NCBI GenBank assembly: GCA_027489375.1
Contig: JAIXZW010000005.1
Location: 62,001 to 126,000 of the forward strand
Direction of reading: 5' to 3'
From: Paracoccaceae bacterium
GTDB taxonomy: Bacteria; Pseudomonadota; Alphaproteobacteria; Rhodobacterales; Rhodobacteraceae
Length of the DNA: 64,000 nucleotides
Shown here one piece after another: positions 52,582-62,483 of the stretch (the stretch's first letter is position 1; each line of letters begins with the position of its first letter). Both the position numbers and the translations under genes were made by a program. A model generated the notes under the pieces. The model saw nothing but the letters and a program-made list of their open reading frames with translations, searched no databases and had not been told where the DNA came from.

Positions 52582-53835
52582 TCAGCCGAAACGCCGCCGC
52601 GCATCGAGCGCCAGCCCCGTCCCGACCGAACCGAGCATATCCCCCGTCGCCAGCTTCGCCGCAGGCAGCGCCCGCGCCACGGTGGCCCGCAAGAGCGGCA
52701 GATGCGACGATCCGCCGGTCAGGAAAACCGTCGAAATCCGCTCCGCCCCCAACCCCGCGTCGCGCAGCGTGTCGGCGATCAGCGCGGCGATCCGCGCCAC
52801 GGGGGCCTCCACCGCCGCCTCGAACCGGTCGCGCCGCGCCACGGGGTTCGGCCCGCCCGACAGCGGCCCCAGCATCAGCCGCGCCGCCTCCTCGTCCGAG
52901 AGCGCGATCTTGACCCGCTCCACCTCCATCGCCAGCGCATGGCCCTTGCGCCCCTCGACCACCCGCATCATCCGCTCCACCAGCTCCGGCCGGTCCGCCT
53001 CCAGCCGCAGGGCCTTGAGGTCCGCCGCCGTCCGCGCCGTGTAAAGCGCGTTGATCCGGTGCCATGTGGCAAGGTCGAGGTAATAGTGACGCGGCATCAA
53101 ACCCGTGCCGCCCTTGGTCGGTGCCAGATAACCCATATGCGGCATCGCCTCGGCGAGCGAGAGCAAACGGTCGAAATCCGTCCCCCCGACCCGGATGCCG
53201 CCATTGGCCAATACATCCCCCATCCGCTGCGGCGCCCGCGCCCGCTCGGGCGAGAGCCGCAGGATCGAGATGTCCGAAGTCCCGCCCCCGATGTCGAAGA
53301 CCAGCACCACCTCTTCGGCAGCCAAGCCCTGCTCGTAATGCAAGGCCGCCGCCACGGGTTCATACTGGAACTCCACCTCCGTGAACCCGCAGGCCTTGGC
53401 GATCCCTTCCAGCGCCGCCTCGGCCGCCGCATCCCCGCCCGCATCGTCATCCACGAAATGCACGGGCCGCCCGAAGACCGCCTGCCGCATCCCCGGCTGC
53501 ACCGCATCGAGCCGCGACCGCAACTCGCCGATGAACCGCGCCACCACGTCGCGGAAGCTGACCGACCGCCGCCCCACAACCGTCCGCTCTCCGAACAGCG
53601 CCGAACCGAGCGTGCTCTTCAACCCCCGCATCAGCCGCCCGTCCTCGCCTTCAAGGTAAGCCGCCATCGCCGCCCGCCCGAAAAAGGCGCCGCCCCCCTC
53701 CGCCTCGAAGAACACCGCCGAAGGCAGGGTCACATGCGCCCCCTCCAGCGCCACCAGCCATGCGCCCGTGGCATCTGCCAGACCCACGGTCGAATTCGAC
53801 GTGCCGAAATCGACCCCCGCGAAATGCTGCGCCAT
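52582..53835 (-). CDS. Hsp70-like (YegD-type) chaperone homolog
   Basis: A 417-residue actin/Hsp70-fold protein similar to E. coli YegD. The ATPase motifs are GVDFGTSNSTVGLADA, LVFDIGGGTSDISILRL and the late VFLTGGSSHLPLLR. The C-terminal substrate-binding domain of DnaK is absent, so it is an ATPase-only relative with an unknown client. The start is ATG 53835 (MAQHFAGVDFG); the frame continues upstream without homology. No DnaJ/GrpE partner is near. A 55-base gap separates it from the amidohydrolase gene. Confidence 0.88.
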   Translation of the reverse strand: MAQHFAGVDFGTSNSTVGLADATGAWLVALEGAHVTLPSAVFFEAEGGGAFFGRAAMAAYLEGEDGRLMRGLKSTLGSALFGERTVVGRRSVSFRDVVARFIGELRSRLDAVQPGMRQAVFGRPVHFVDDDAGGDAAAEAALEGIAKACGFTEVEFQYEPVAAALHYEQGLAAEEVVLVFDIGGGTSDISILRLSPERARAPQRMGDVLANGGIRVGGTDFDRLLSLAEAMPHMGYLAPTKGGTGLMPRHYYLDLATWHRINALYTARTAADLKALRLEADRPELVERMMRVVEGRKGHALAMEVERVKIALSDEEAARLMLGPLSGGPNPVARRDRFEAAVEAPVARIAALIADTLRDAGLGAERISTVFLTGGSSHLPLLRATVARALPAAKLATGDMLGSVGTGLALDARRRFG

Positions 53836-53891
53836 GCCTGCCCCCGATTGCAAAGCGTGCGGCCTAACCCCTTGCGCTGCCCGAGTAAAGA

Positions 53892-54014
53892 GAGGGGCGC
53901 CGCCCCTCGCCCGCAAGCGGGCTGACCCCGGAGTATTTTCCGCAAGGATGAAGCAGGCAGCTTCCTCTTGCCTGAAATATCCTCGGGGGGTGCGGGGGGC
54001 AGACGGCCCCCCGC
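53892..54014. repeat. Family 2 repeat with extra hairpin in the Hsp70-FAD gap
   Basis: GAGGGGCGCCGCCCCTC (53892-53908) is a near-palindrome. CCCCGGAGTATTTTCCGC (53926-53943) is a relative of the family 2 tail. A reverse-strand family 2 module then spans 53966-54014: TATCCTCGGGGGG, then GGGGGGC AGACGG CCCCCC. The region lies between an upstream gene start and a downstream gene stop, on the same strand. Confidence 0.8.
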
Positions 54015-54017
54015 CGG

Positions 54018-55361
54018 CTAAAGCGAAGGCCCCGGTTCCAGCTTGGTCCCGTCGCTGAACCGCGACAGGCGGAAGCGGGTCAGATCATGGCCCGTGTCGC
54101 GCCCCTCGACCAGATCGGCCACCACCCGCCCCATGCCCGGCCCGATGCCGAAGCCGTGGCCGGACAGGCCCGTGGCGATGGTCAGGCCGGGGATGCGCGC
54201 GGCATGGTCGATCACCGGAACCACATCGGGCATGGTGTCGATCATCCCCGCCCATGCGGCACGCAAGGAAGGGCGGCCAAGTGCCGGAAACGCCTTGGCA
54301 AAATGCGCCTGCACCGCCCCGATCCGCGCCATGTTCGGCGCAGGGTTCAGGATGCGCATCCGCTCGAAGGGGGTCACGTCCTCCGCCGACCAGCGGCGGC
54401 GCGTGGTCCATGCGTCGGGAAAGCCCTTGGGGGCTGCGGGGCGGAAGCTGGCAGAGCGCCAGTCCTTTTTCAGAACCGGCAGGAAATCCAACAGGTTGCG
54501 GAAGGCATCGGGACCGACATGGAAATCATGCCCGCCCCCCGGCGCGATGGAATAGCCCCCGTCCGCGCGGCGGCGAAAGGCGAAATCGTCGTCGCAGGCA
54601 TTGCCGGCAAAGACCTCGGCCATCGGCTCGGTCGCGGCGACCGATGCCAGAACCGCAAGCTGCGGGATATGCACACCCGATGCACGCAAAAAGAGCGAGG
54701 ACCACGCGCCCCCCGCCACGACGACCCGTTCGCAGGCGATGCGCCCGCGATCCGTCACCACCCCCGCCACGCGCCCTGCGGCAAGGTCGAGCGTGCGGAC
54801 CGCGCACCCCTCGACGATCACCGCCCCGCGCCGCGCCGCCCCTTCGGCCAAAAGCGGCACCGCCGCCCAAGGCTCCGCCCGCGCGTCCGATGGCGTGAAA
54901 AGGCCCGCCGTCCAAGGCTTCACCGACCCCTTCAGCCGCGCCGCGACCTCGGACCCCGACAGCATGTCGAGCGACAGCCCCATCTCCACCGCCCGCTTGC
55001 GCCACGCCTCGAACCCCGCCACCTCGCGCTCGGTCCGGGCAAGGTAGAGCACCCCTTCCTGCCGGAAGCCCAACCCCTCGCCGATTTCTTGCGACAGCGA
55101 CTGCCAGATGCGCATGGATTCCATCATGATCGGCAGTTCGGAAAAATCCCGCCCCTGCTGCCGGATCCAGCCCCAGTTCCGGCTCGACTGTTCGCCCGCG
55201 ATCCGGCCCTTTTCGCAGAGCGTGACCTTCACCCCCCGCCCGGCCAGAAACCACGCGGTCATCACCCCCATGACGCCGCCACCCACCACGACCACATCGC
55301 AGGCTGCGGGCAAGGGTCCGGCGAAGCGGATCGGTGTCGTGTCGTTGATCGGAAAGCGCAT
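54018..55361 (-). CDS. FAD-dependent oxidoreductase (D-amino-acid/glycine oxidase-like)
   Basis: A 447-residue flavoprotein of the DAO family. The FAD-binding Rossmann motif is VVVVGGGVMGVMTAWFLAGRGVKVTL near residues 24-49, followed by SSRNWGWIRQQGRD and, near the end, ATGLSGHGFGIGPGMGRVVADLVEG. It oxidises an amine or amino acid; the substrate is uncertain. The start overlaps the stop of the ArgE-like gene by one base (TGATG), so the two are coupled. The pair is divergent from a peptide transporter, consistent with catabolism of an imported amine or peptide-derived compound (inference). Confidence 0.85.
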   Translation of the reverse strand: MRFPINDTTPIRFAGPLPAACDVVVVGGGVMGVMTAWFLAGRGVKVTLCEKGRIAGEQSSRNWGWIRQQGRDFSELPIMMESMRIWQSLSQEIGEGLGFRQEGVLYLARTEREVAGFEAWRKRAVEMGLSLDMLSGSEVAARLKGSVKPWTAGLFTPSDARAEPWAAVPLLAEGAARRGAVIVEGCAVRTLDLAAGRVAGVVTDRGRIACERVVVAGGAWSSLFLRASGVHIPQLAVLASVAATEPMAEVFAGNACDDDFAFRRRADGGYSIAPGGGHDFHVGPDAFRNLLDFLPVLKKDWRSASFRPAAPKGFPDAWTTRRRWSAEDVTPFERMRILNPAPNMARIGAVQAHFAKAFPALGRPSLRAAWAGMIDTMPDVVPVIDHAARIPGLTIATGLSGHGFGIGPGMGRVVADLVEGRDTGHDLTRFRLSRFSDGTKLEPGPSL

Positions 55362-56527
55362 CAGGAAAGCTCCGCCAGCAGCCGCTCCATAAAGGCCTGC
55401 CCCGCCGCGAATTCGCTCAGCTCGATGTATTCATCCGCCTGATGCGCCTGCGCGATATCCCCCGGCCCGCAGACCACCGCCGAATAGCCCGCCTCCTGAA
55501 ACTGCCCCGCCTCGGTGCCATAGGAAACAACGCCCGACGCATTGTCCCCCGTCAGCCGCCGCACCAGCGCCGCAGCTTCCCCCTCCACCTCCGGCACCAG
55601 CGCGGGCACGCCGAAGAAGCGGTGCAGGTGCACCCCCGCCTCGGGGCGTACCGCCTTCATCGCGGCATCAAGCTTTTCCGCCTCTTGCGCGAAACGGTCC
55701 GCCCACTGGTCCACGCTTTCCCCCGGCACCACGCGCATCTCCACCGCAAAGCGGCAATCGGCGGCGGTGATGTTATGCGCCGTCCCGCCCGAGATCATGC
55801 CCACGTGAAAGGTCGTATAGGGCGGGTCGAAAACGGCGGCCAAGGGACCTGGCGTTGCCGCCACCTGCTCGGCGTTGCGCTCGTTCACCCAACCGATCAG
55901 CCGCGCCCCTTCAAGGATCGCCGAAACGCCATAGGGCAGCAGCGAGGAATGGACCTCGTAGCCCTTCATATTGACGAAGAACCCCGTCCCGCCCTTGTGC
56001 CCCTCGATCAGCTTCATGCGGCTCGGCTCGCCGATCACCGCCGCAGACCCCTTGGGCAGGTGCTTCTGCATCTCCTCGATCATCGGCGGCGCGCCCGTGC
56101 AGCCGATTTCCTCGTCGTAGGACAGTGCAAGTTGCAGTGGCCGCTTCACCCCGCGCTTCGCCGCCTCGACCAGCGCCCAGATCGACAGCGCGTCGAACCC
56201 CTTCATGTCGCAGGTGCCGCGCCCGTAAAGCCGCCCGTCCCGTTGCGTCACCGTCCAGGGGTCCGAGGTCCAGACCTGCCCCTCTACGGGGACCACATCC
56301 GTATGGCCCGAGAGCACCACCGCCCCCTCTTCCCACGGGCCGACATGGGCAAAGATCGCGGCCTTCTGCCCTTCGGCATGGTATTGGCGATGCGACCGGA
56401 TGCCGTGACTGGCGAGATACCCCTCCACCCAATCCACCAGCGGCAGGTTCGTGTCATGGCTGACGGTGGGAAACTTGACCAGCCGCTCAAGGATCTGACG
56501 GGGGCTCAACGTCTCGGCGGAGTGCAT
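55361..56527 (-). CDS. argE: Acetylornithine deacetylase-like M20 peptidase
   Basis: A 388-residue metalloenzyme of the ArgE/DapE family. Zinc motifs are LSGHTDVVPVEGQVWTSDP, GRGTCDMKGF and LSYDEEIGCTGAPPMIEE with the catalytic Glu. The late VSYGTEAGQFQEAGYSAVVCGPGDIAQAHQADEYI is typical of ArgE. The start is ATG 56527 (MHSAETLSPRQILERLVKFPTVS). In E. coli ArgE deacetylates N-acetylornithine; many alphaproteobacteria use ArgJ instead, so a catabolic N-acyl-amino-acid role is plausible here. It is coupled to the FAD oxidoreductase and divergent from the transporter. Confidence 0.86.
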   Translation of the reverse strand: MHSAETLSPRQILERLVKFPTVSHDTNLPLVDWVEGYLASHGIRSHRQYHAEGQKAAIFAHVGPWEEGAVVLSGHTDVVPVEGQVWTSDPWTVTQRDGRLYGRGTCDMKGFDALSIWALVEAAKRGVKRPLQLALSYDEEIGCTGAPPMIEEMQKHLPKGSAAVIGEPSRMKLIEGHKGGTGFFVNMKGYEVHSSLLPYGVSAILEGARLIGWVNERNAEQVAATPGPLAAVFDPPYTTFHVGMISGGTAHNITAADCRFAVEMRVVPGESVDQWADRFAQEAEKLDAAMKAVRPEAGVHLHRFFGVPALVPEVEGEAAALVRRLTGDNASGVVSYGTEAGQFQEAGYSAVVCGPGDIAQAHQADEYIELSEFAAGQAFMERLLAELS

Positions 56528-56596
56528 GATGATGACCTTCGGGTGATTTCGCCCAAAGCTTCCGCCAAGCGGCAGCGCCGTCAAGCCCCCCGAACT

Positions 56597-56666
56597 TGAC
56601 GTTACGTCACCACACACAAGACAGTTGCGGGAACGTGATTTTTCCGTGAAGCTTACGTCAACGGAA
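56597..56666. promoter_or_regulatory. Repeated TTACGTCA sites in the argE-transporter divergent region
   Basis: TTACGTCA occurs at 56602-56609 and 56653-56660. The first lies in the interrupted palindrome TGACG-TTA-CGTCA (56597-56609). TTCCGT (56642-56647) and ACGGAA (56661-56666) form an inverted repeat around the second. An A/T-rich tract before the transporter genes (about 56690-56712) looks like a promoter. This fits a shared regulator acting on both operons. Confidence 0.5.
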
Positions 56667-56730
56667 AGCGCCGCGATGCGGACAAGCTTTCTTTAATAAA
56701 CAATAACAAAGACCTAGGGGGGTCTGCTCT

Positions 56731-57735
56731 ATGCCCGACGGGGCGCTGCCTGTCCTCGATGTCCGGGGGCTAAAGACCGTTTTCCGCACGCGCAGCGGCG
56801 AAATCCATGCCGTGAACTCGGTCAGCTTCATGCTGCGCCCGGGCGAACTCTTGGGCGTCGTCGGCGAAAGCGGCTCGGGCAAGTCTGTCACGATGATGTC
56901 GCTCATCGGCCTCCTCCCCTCCCCTCCGGCCGAGGTGCGGGCCGGTCAGGTCATGCTTGGCGGTCAGGACCTTCTGCGCATCTCGCCCCGCGAATTGCAG
57001 GACGTGCGCGGCGCCAAGGTCGGCTTCGTGTTCCAGGACCCGATGACCAGCCTCAACCCCGTCTTCACCGTCGGCAGCCAGATCATGGAGCCGCTGATCC
57101 GCCACATGGGCCTGACCAAGGCCCAGGCGCGCGACCGCGCGGCCGAGCTGCTCGCCCTCGTCGGCATCCCCGATGCCAAGGCACGGCTGAAAGCCTATCC
57201 GCACCAGTTCTCGGGCGGGATGCGCCAACGGGTGATGATCGCCATCGCCCTTGCCTGCGACCCCGACGTGCTCATTGCCGACGAACCCACCACCGCGCTC
57301 GACGTGACGATCCAGGCGCAGATCCTCGAACTCGTCAAAGACCTGCGCCAGAAACTCGGCATGGCGATCATCTGGATCACCCATGACCTCGGCGTCATCG
57401 CGGGCATCGCCGACCGTGTCATGGTCATGTATGGCGGGCAGGTCGTGGAACAGGGACCGGTGGCGCAGCTTTTCTCGGACCCGCGCCACCCCTATACGCG
57501 CGCGCTGCTCAAGACCATTCCCTCGCTCACGGGGGAACGCAGCGGTCGATTGCAGGTTATCGAAGGGCAGCCGCCCATCATGACCGCCGCCCCCACCGCC
57601 TGCCCCTTCCGCGCCCGCTGCGCCCATGCCTTCGACCTTTGCCATGTCGAAAATCCGGCCCGCCGCCCGCTCGACGCCCGCCCCGTGGGCGAAGGCCACG
57701 ACGTCGCCTGCCACTGGTCGCCGGAGGGCGCATGA
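56731..57735 (+). CDS. Dipeptide/oligopeptide ABC transporter ATP-binding protein (DppD-like)
   Basis: First of two ATPases of a peptide/nickel-type importer. The 334-residue product has Walker [11 protein letters not shown], signature [15 protein letters not shown], Walker [17 protein letters not shown] and the C-terminal oligopeptide-transporter domain with [14 protein letters not shown]. The start is ATG 56731, preceded by AGGGGGG. The following ATPase starts on its stop codon (ATGA). Substrate class is peptide-like; exact specificity unknown. Confidence 0.94.
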   Translation: MPDGALPVLDVRGLKTVFRTRSGEIHAVNSVSFMLRPGELLGVVGESGSGKSVTMMSLIGLLPSPPAEVRAGQVMLGGQDLLRISPRELQDVRGAKVGFVFQDPMTSLNPVFTVGSQIMEPLIRHMGLTKAQARDRAAELLALVGIPDAKARLKAYPHQFSGGMRQRVMIAIALACDPDVLIADEPTTALDVTIQAQILELVKDLRQKLGMAIIWITHDLGVIAGIADRVMVMYGGQVVEQGPVAQLFSDPRHPYTRALLKTIPSLTGERSGRLQVIEGQPPIMTAAPTACPFRARCAHAFDLCHVENPARRPLDARPVGEGHDVACHWSPEGA

Positions 57736-58787
57736 TGCCGACCGCTGAAAACCCGCTGGTCCGCGTGCAGGGCCTCAAGATGCACTTCCCGATCTACGCG
57801 GGCCTCCTGCGCCGCCGCGCGGGCGAGGTGAAGGCGGTCGATGGCGTCAGCTTCGACATCATGCAGGGCGAAACCCTCGGCCTCGTCGGGGAATCGGGCT
57901 GCGGCAAATCGACGGTGGGCCGCACGCTCCTGCGGCTTTACGACCCCACCGCAGGCTCTGTCGTGATCGACGGCGAGGATATCGCCACCCTCTCGCCCGA
58001 AGCCCTGCGCAAGAAACGCCCCACCATGCAGATGGTGTTCCAAGACCCGCAAGCCAGCCTCAACCCGCGCATGACGCTTGCCACGATCATCGCGGAACCC
58101 CTGGACGAACACACCGACTGGAACGCCGAGAAAAAGCTCGCCCGCGTGCACGAACTGATGGATCAGGTCGGTCTAAACCGCGCCTTCGCCTCGCGCTATC
58201 CGCATGAATTCTCGGGCGGGCAGCGCCAGAGGATCGGCATCGCCCGCGCCCTCGCGCTCAACCCCAAATTCATCGTCTGCGACGAACCCATCGCCGCCCT
58301 CGACGTCTCGATCCAGGCGCAGGTCGTCAACCTGCTCGAAGATTTGCAGGACCGTCTGGGCCTGACCTATCTCTTCATCAGCCACGACCTTTCGATGGTG
58401 CGCCACATCGCGGACCGCGTGGCGGTGATGTATCTGGGCCAGATCGCCGAACTTTCACCCCGCGACGCGCTCTATTCCCGCCCGCTGCACCCCTATGCGC
58501 AGGCGCTTCTCTCCGCCGTGCCGGAACCCGACCCCGCGCGCGAATCATCGCGCAAGCGCATCATCTTGCAGGGCGACGTTCCATCGCCCGCCAACCCGCC
58601 GCAGGGCTGCAACTTCTGCACCCGCTGCCCGCGCGTCTTCGACCGTTGCCGCATCGACGAACCGCAACTGGCCGAGGTGGAGCCGGGCCGCTTCGTCGCC
58701 TGCCACCTTTATTCCGATAACCAAACCGGCGGACAAACCGCCGGAACCGAGGCCAACGAGCCAACCAACAAGGAGAACGTTCAATGA
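57732..58787 (+). CDS. Dipeptide/oligopeptide ABC transporter ATP-binding protein (DppF-like)
   Basis: Second ATPase of the importer. The 351 residues contain Walker [27 protein letters not shown], signature [15 protein letters not shown] and Walker [16 protein letters not shown], plus the C-terminal [11 protein letters not shown] motif. The stop overlaps the binding-protein start by four bases. Two consecutive ATGs (57732, 57735) can serve as start. Heterodimer with the DppD-like protein is expected. Confidence 0.94.
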   Translation: MMPTAENPLVRVQGLKMHFPIYAGLLRRRAGEVKAVDGVSFDIMQGETLGLVGESGCGKSTVGRTLLRLYDPTAGSVVIDGEDIATLSPEALRKKRPTMQMVFQDPQASLNPRMTLATIIAEPLDEHTDWNAEKKLARVHELMDQVGLNRAFASRYPHEFSGGQRQRIGIARALALNPKFIVCDEPIAALDVSIQAQVVNLLEDLQDRLGLTYLFISHDLSMVRHIADRVAVMYLGQIAELSPRDALYSRPLHPYAQALLSAVPEPDPARESSRKRIILQGDVPSPANPPQGCNFCTRCPRVFDRCRIDEPQLAEVEPGRFVACHLYSDNQTGGQTAGTEANEPTNKENVQ

Positions 58788-60487
58788 AACTGAAGACACT
58801 TCTTCTGGGTGCGGCGGCAGCCTTTGCGCTGGCACCCGCAGCACATGCCGAGCGCGGCGCGGACGGCGAGGTGAAGCTCACCTTCCCGCAGGCCGTGTCG
58901 ATCATGAACCCCTATCTCACGGGCGGAACCAAGGACATCTACGCCTCGTCGCTCGTGCTGGAGCCGCTGGCGGGCCTGACGCCCGAAGGCGTGCTGGTCC
59001 CGAAACTCGTGACCGAAATCCCGACCAAGGAAAATGGCGGGGTTTCCGAGGACATGACCTCGATCACGTGGAAACTGCTGCCGGACCTCAAGTGGTCGGA
59101 CGGCACCCCGGTTACTGCGGATGACGCGGTGTTTACGTGGAAATACTGCACCGATCCCGCGGGCGGCTGCTCGCAGGCGACCAAATACGAAGGCGTCGCC
59201 TCGGTCGAGGCGGTCGATCCCTCGACCATCAAGGTCACGTTCAGCGGACCCAAGGCGAACCCCTATACCGCCTTCGTCAGCGCGCTGTCGCCGGTCCTGC
59301 AAAAGAAGCAATTCGAAGCCTGCCTTGGCGCGGCAGCACCGACCTGCACCGACCCGAACAACATGCCCGTCGGCACCGGCCCCTTCATGGTGACGGGCTT
59401 TACCGTCAACGATACCGTGTCTTTGGCCGCGAACCCCAACTATCGTGATCCGGCCAAACCGGCCTTCGCCACGGCGGTGATCAAAGGCGGCGGCGATGCC
59501 GAAGGCTCGGCCCGCGCCGTGATGGAAACCGGCGAATTCGACTACGCCTGGAACACGCAGATTCCGCCCGAAACGCAGGAATCGATGAAGGCCGCGGGCA
59601 AAGGCCAGTTCGTCGTCGCCTTCGGCACGCTGGTCGAGCGGATCGAGATGAACACGACCGACCCCGATCCGGCCCTGCCGGAAGGCGAGCGTGCCACCGC
59701 CAAGCACCCCCACCCGATCCTGTCGGACATCAAGGTGCGCACGGCCCTGTCGAAAGCCATCGACCGCTCGATCCTCGTCGAGGTCGGTTACGGCGCGGGT
59801 GGCAAGCCCACCTGCAACGTGATCCCCGGACCCGAAGGCTGGGCTTCGGACAACGAAGGCTGCATCGCGCAGGACATGGAAGGCGCCAAGGCGCTCTTGG
59901 ATGAAGCGGGCTGGACCGACAGCGACAGCGACGGCATCCGCGACAAGGATGGCAAGAAGCTGCACATCCTGTATCAAACCACCGTCAACCCGATCCGTCA
60001 GGACTTCCAGGCCCTGATCAAGGACTGGTGGACCGAGCTTGGCGTCGAGGTGGAGCTGAAGGCCATCGACCCGGGCGTCTTCTTCGGTGGCGACCCCGGC
60101 TCGCCGGACACCTTCCAGAAGTTCTATGCCGACGTCGAGATGTATGCCAACAACTCGGAAAGCCCCGATCCGGAAAGCTATCTGGGCCAGTACCAGTGCA
60201 AGAACGCGCCTTCGCCGGAAACCCAGTGGCAGGGCGAGAACATCAACCGCTTCTGCACGCCGGAATATGACGCGCTCTACGCGACCCTTGCCACCACGAC
60301 CGACATCGCGGCACGGCAGGACATCGCCAAGAAGCTGAACGACATGGTGACGAAGGACTCCATGATCGTGGTTCCGCTGGTCCACCGCGGCACGCTCTCG
60401 GCCCATTCGAACACTCTGGGCGGTGTCCAGATCAACGCATGGGACTCCGAGATGTGGAACGCCGCCGACTGGTTCCGCGTGAAGTGA
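58784..60487 (+). CDS. Peptide ABC transporter substrate-binding protein (family 5)
   Basis: Periplasmic binding protein of the DppA/OppA family that delivers peptides or related solutes. The 567-residue product has a signal peptide ([25 protein letters not shown]) and the SBP_bac_5 body, with [26 protein letters not shown] and [14 protein letters not shown]. Two Cys pairs are possible ([23 protein letters not shown]). The start overlaps the DppF-like stop. A strong hairpin follows the stop, which may give it more mRNA than the permeases. Confidence 0.94.
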   Translation: MKLKTLLLGAAAAFALAPAAHAERGADGEVKLTFPQAVSIMNPYLTGGTKDIYASSLVLEPLAGLTPEGVLVPKLVTEIPTKENGGVSEDMTSITWKLLPDLKWSDGTPVTADDAVFTWKYCTDPAGGCSQATKYEGVASVEAVDPSTIKVTFSGPKANPYTAFVSALSPVLQKKQFEACLGAAAPTCTDPNNMPVGTGPFMVTGFTVNDTVSLAANPNYRDPAKPAFATAVIKGGGDAEGSARAVMETGEFDYAWNTQIPPETQESMKAAGKGQFVVAFGTLVERIEMNTTDPDPALPEGERATAKHPHPILSDIKVRTALSKAIDRSILVEVGYGAGGKPTCNVIPGPEGWASDNEGCIAQDMEGAKALLDEAGWTDSDSDGIRDKDGKKLHILYQTTVNPIRQDFQALIKDWWTELGVEVELKAIDPGVFFGGDPGSPDTFQKFYADVEMYANNSESPDPESYLGQYQCKNAPSPETQWQGENINRFCTPEYDALYATLATTTDIAARQDIAKKLNDMVTKDSMIVVPLVHRGTLSAHSNTLGGVQINAWDSEMWNAADWFRVK

Positions 60488-60501
60488 CACCCTGACGATG
60501 C

Positions 60502-60526
60502 GCGGGGCCGGACCATCCGGCCCCGC
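60502..60526 (+). terminator. Strong 11-bp hairpin after the substrate-binding protein gene
   Basis: GCGGGGCCGGA (60502-60512) and TCCGGCCCCGC (60516-60526) pair perfectly around CCA, followed by CGCTTTCCCG. There is no long T run. It lies between the binding-protein gene and the permease genes on the same strand. Partial termination or 3' mRNA protection would make the binding protein more abundant than the permeases, as in many importer operons. Confidence 0.7.
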
Positions 60527-60555
60527 CGCTTTCCCGTAACCCCAAGGCGCAGGGC

Positions 60556-61563
60556 ATGTTCACCTATACGCTTCGCAGGCTCTTGCTGGCCGTTCCGATC
60601 CTGCTGGTCATCAGCCTCGTGATCTTTCTGCTGGTCGATCTTGCGCCCGGTTCGCCCATGTCCGAAATCCCGCTGACCGTGCCGCCCGATGTGCGCCAGA
60701 AGATGATCGAGGCGCTGGGGGCCGACCAGCCTGTCTTCGTGCGCTATCTTTTGTGGCTGAAACAGTTTTTCTGGATCGAACCGATGACCCTGTTCGACCA
60801 CTGGTTCGGAACGTCCATCGTCGAGGGGCAACAGCGCATCCTGTCTTGGCAATCGCGCAGCCCCGTCTTCACCATCATCGGCCAACGCATCCCGCAGACG
60901 CTGACCGTCGTGGGCACCGCCTATCTGGTCGGCATCCTGATCGCCCTGCCCATCGGCATCTATTCGGCCTACCGGCAGTATTCCTTTTTCGACCAACTCG
61001 GCACGCTCTTCGCCATGATCGGCTTCTCGGTGCCCACCTTCTTTTCCGGCACGCTTTTCATCATCATCTTCGCCGTCTGGCTTGGCTGGCTGCCGACGAA
61101 ATACGACACCATGCTCGAAGTGACGGACTGGTCGAGCTTCATGCAACAGGTGAAGCAAATGGCGCTGCCCGTCATGACGCTGGGCCTTGCCAATGCCGCC
61201 ACCATAAGCCGCTACATGCGGTCTTCGATGCTGGACAACATGCAGATGGATTACGTGCGCACAGCGCGCGCCAAGGGGATGCGGGAAAAGACCGTGGTGC
61301 TGCGGCACGTGCTGCGCAATTCGCTCATTCCTGTCGTCACCGTCATCGCGCTTGGCATCCCGTCGATCTTTGGCGGGGCCATCATCACGGAAAATCTGTT
61401 CGGCGTGAACGGCATAGGGGCTGCGCTGATCGGCGCGATCCATGCCAACGACCTGCCGATGGTGCAGACGCTCGCCTTCATCTTCGCGGTGCTGATCGTG
61501 CTTTTCAACCTGATCGCCGATATCCTTTACGGCCTTCTCGACCCACGGATCCGCTATGACTGA
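60556..61563 (+). CDS. Peptide ABC transporter permease (DppB-like)
   Basis: Integral-membrane permease of the peptide importer. The 335-residue product has the N-terminal helix YTLRRLLLAVPILLVISLVIFLLVDLAPG, several further helices and the EAA-type loop YVRTARAKGMREKTVVLRHVLRNSLIPVVT that contacts the ATPases. It overlaps the next permease by eight bases. The start is ATG 60556. Confidence 0.94.
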   Translation: MFTYTLRRLLLAVPILLVISLVIFLLVDLAPGSPMSEIPLTVPPDVRQKMIEALGADQPVFVRYLLWLKQFFWIEPMTLFDHWFGTSIVEGQQRILSWQSRSPVFTIIGQRIPQTLTVVGTAYLVGILIALPIGIYSAYRQYSFFDQLGTLFAMIGFSVPTFFSGTLFIIIFAVWLGWLPTKYDTMLEVTDWSSFMQQVKQMALPVMTLGLANAATISRYMRSSMLDNMQMDYVRTARAKGMREKTVVLRHVLRNSLIPVVTVIALGIPSIFGGAIITENLFGVNGIGAALIGAIHANDLPMVQTLAFIFAVLIVLFNLIADILYGLLDPRIRYD

Positions 61564-62479
61564 CACCAGCGCCGCCGCCCGCCCGAAACGTCCGAAATCT
61601 TCCAGCCCCCTGCTGGCCATCTGGGCGCAGTTCCGCAGCCACAAGGGCGCGGTCTTCGGGCTGTGCGTGCTGGGCTTCATGCTGGTCGCCGTGGTCATCG
61701 GCCCGTGGCTCTGGGTGCCCGAGAAGCTTTCGGTCGCGCAGGCGATCAAGCTGAAAAATCAGGGCCCCTCCTTGCGCTTTCCGCTCGGGACCGACCAGTT
61801 GGGGCGGGACATGCTGGCACGGATGCTGCTTGCGGGGCGCATCTCGCTGGCGGTGGGGATGGTGGCAATGACCATCGCCATCGTTTTCGGCACGCTGATC
61901 GGGGTGCTTGCGGGCTATTTCCGCCGCCTCGACGGGCCATTGATGCGGCTTGCGGACATGTTCCTCGCCCTGCCGCTGATCCCGCTTCTGCTCGTCATGG
62001 TGATGCTTTTCCGTGACAAGATCGCGGGTCTGATCGGGCCGGAGCTTGGAGCCTTTGCCCTGATCGTCTTTGCCATCGGCGTCACGTCATGGATGGCGAC
62101 CGCGCGGATCGTGCGGGGCGAGGTCCTGACACTGAAGGAACGGGAATACGTCCTCGCCGCACGGTCGATCGGCGTGCGGCCGAACCGGATCATCCTGCGC
62201 CATATCCTGCCCAACGTCGTCTCGCCCGTCATGGTGGCGGCGACACTGGGCGTGGCCGAGGCGATCATCACGGAATCGGTGCTGTCCTTCCTCGGCCTCG
62301 GCTTCCCGCCGGATTTCCCGACATGGGGGCGGTTGCTCTATGACGGCCTGCAATATATGCAGGTCTATCCGGAACGGGTGATCTGGCCGGGGCTGGCGAT
62401 TTCGCTGACAGTGCTGTCGGTCAACTATATCGGCGACGGCCTGCGCGACGCGCTCGACCCGCGCATCCGCGGGCGCTGA
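61556..62479 (+). CDS. Peptide ABC transporter permease (DppC-like)
   Basis: Second permease of the importer, 307 residues. The N-terminus is basic (MTDTSAAARPKRPKSSSPLLAI), then RFPLGTDQLGRDMLARMLLAGRISLAVGM and the EAA loop LKEREYVLAARSIGVRPNRIILRHILPNVVSPVMV. It ends DGLRDALDPRIRGR, the usual C-terminus of the family. It is the last gene of the operon; a family 2 repeat follows. Confidence 0.95.
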   Translation: MTDTSAAARPKRPKSSSPLLAIWAQFRSHKGAVFGLCVLGFMLVAVVIGPWLWVPEKLSVAQAIKLKNQGPSLRFPLGTDQLGRDMLARMLLAGRISLAVGMVAMTIAIVFGTLIGVLAGYFRRLDGPLMRLADMFLALPLIPLLLVMVMLFRDKIAGLIGPELGAFALIVFAIGVTSWMATARIVRGEVLTLKEREYVLAARSIGVRPNRIILRHILPNVVSPVMVAATLGVAEAIITESVLSFLGLGFPPDFPTWGRLLYDGLQYMQVYPERVIWPGLAISLTVLSVNYIGDGLRDALDPRIRGR

Positions 62480-62483
62480 AGAA

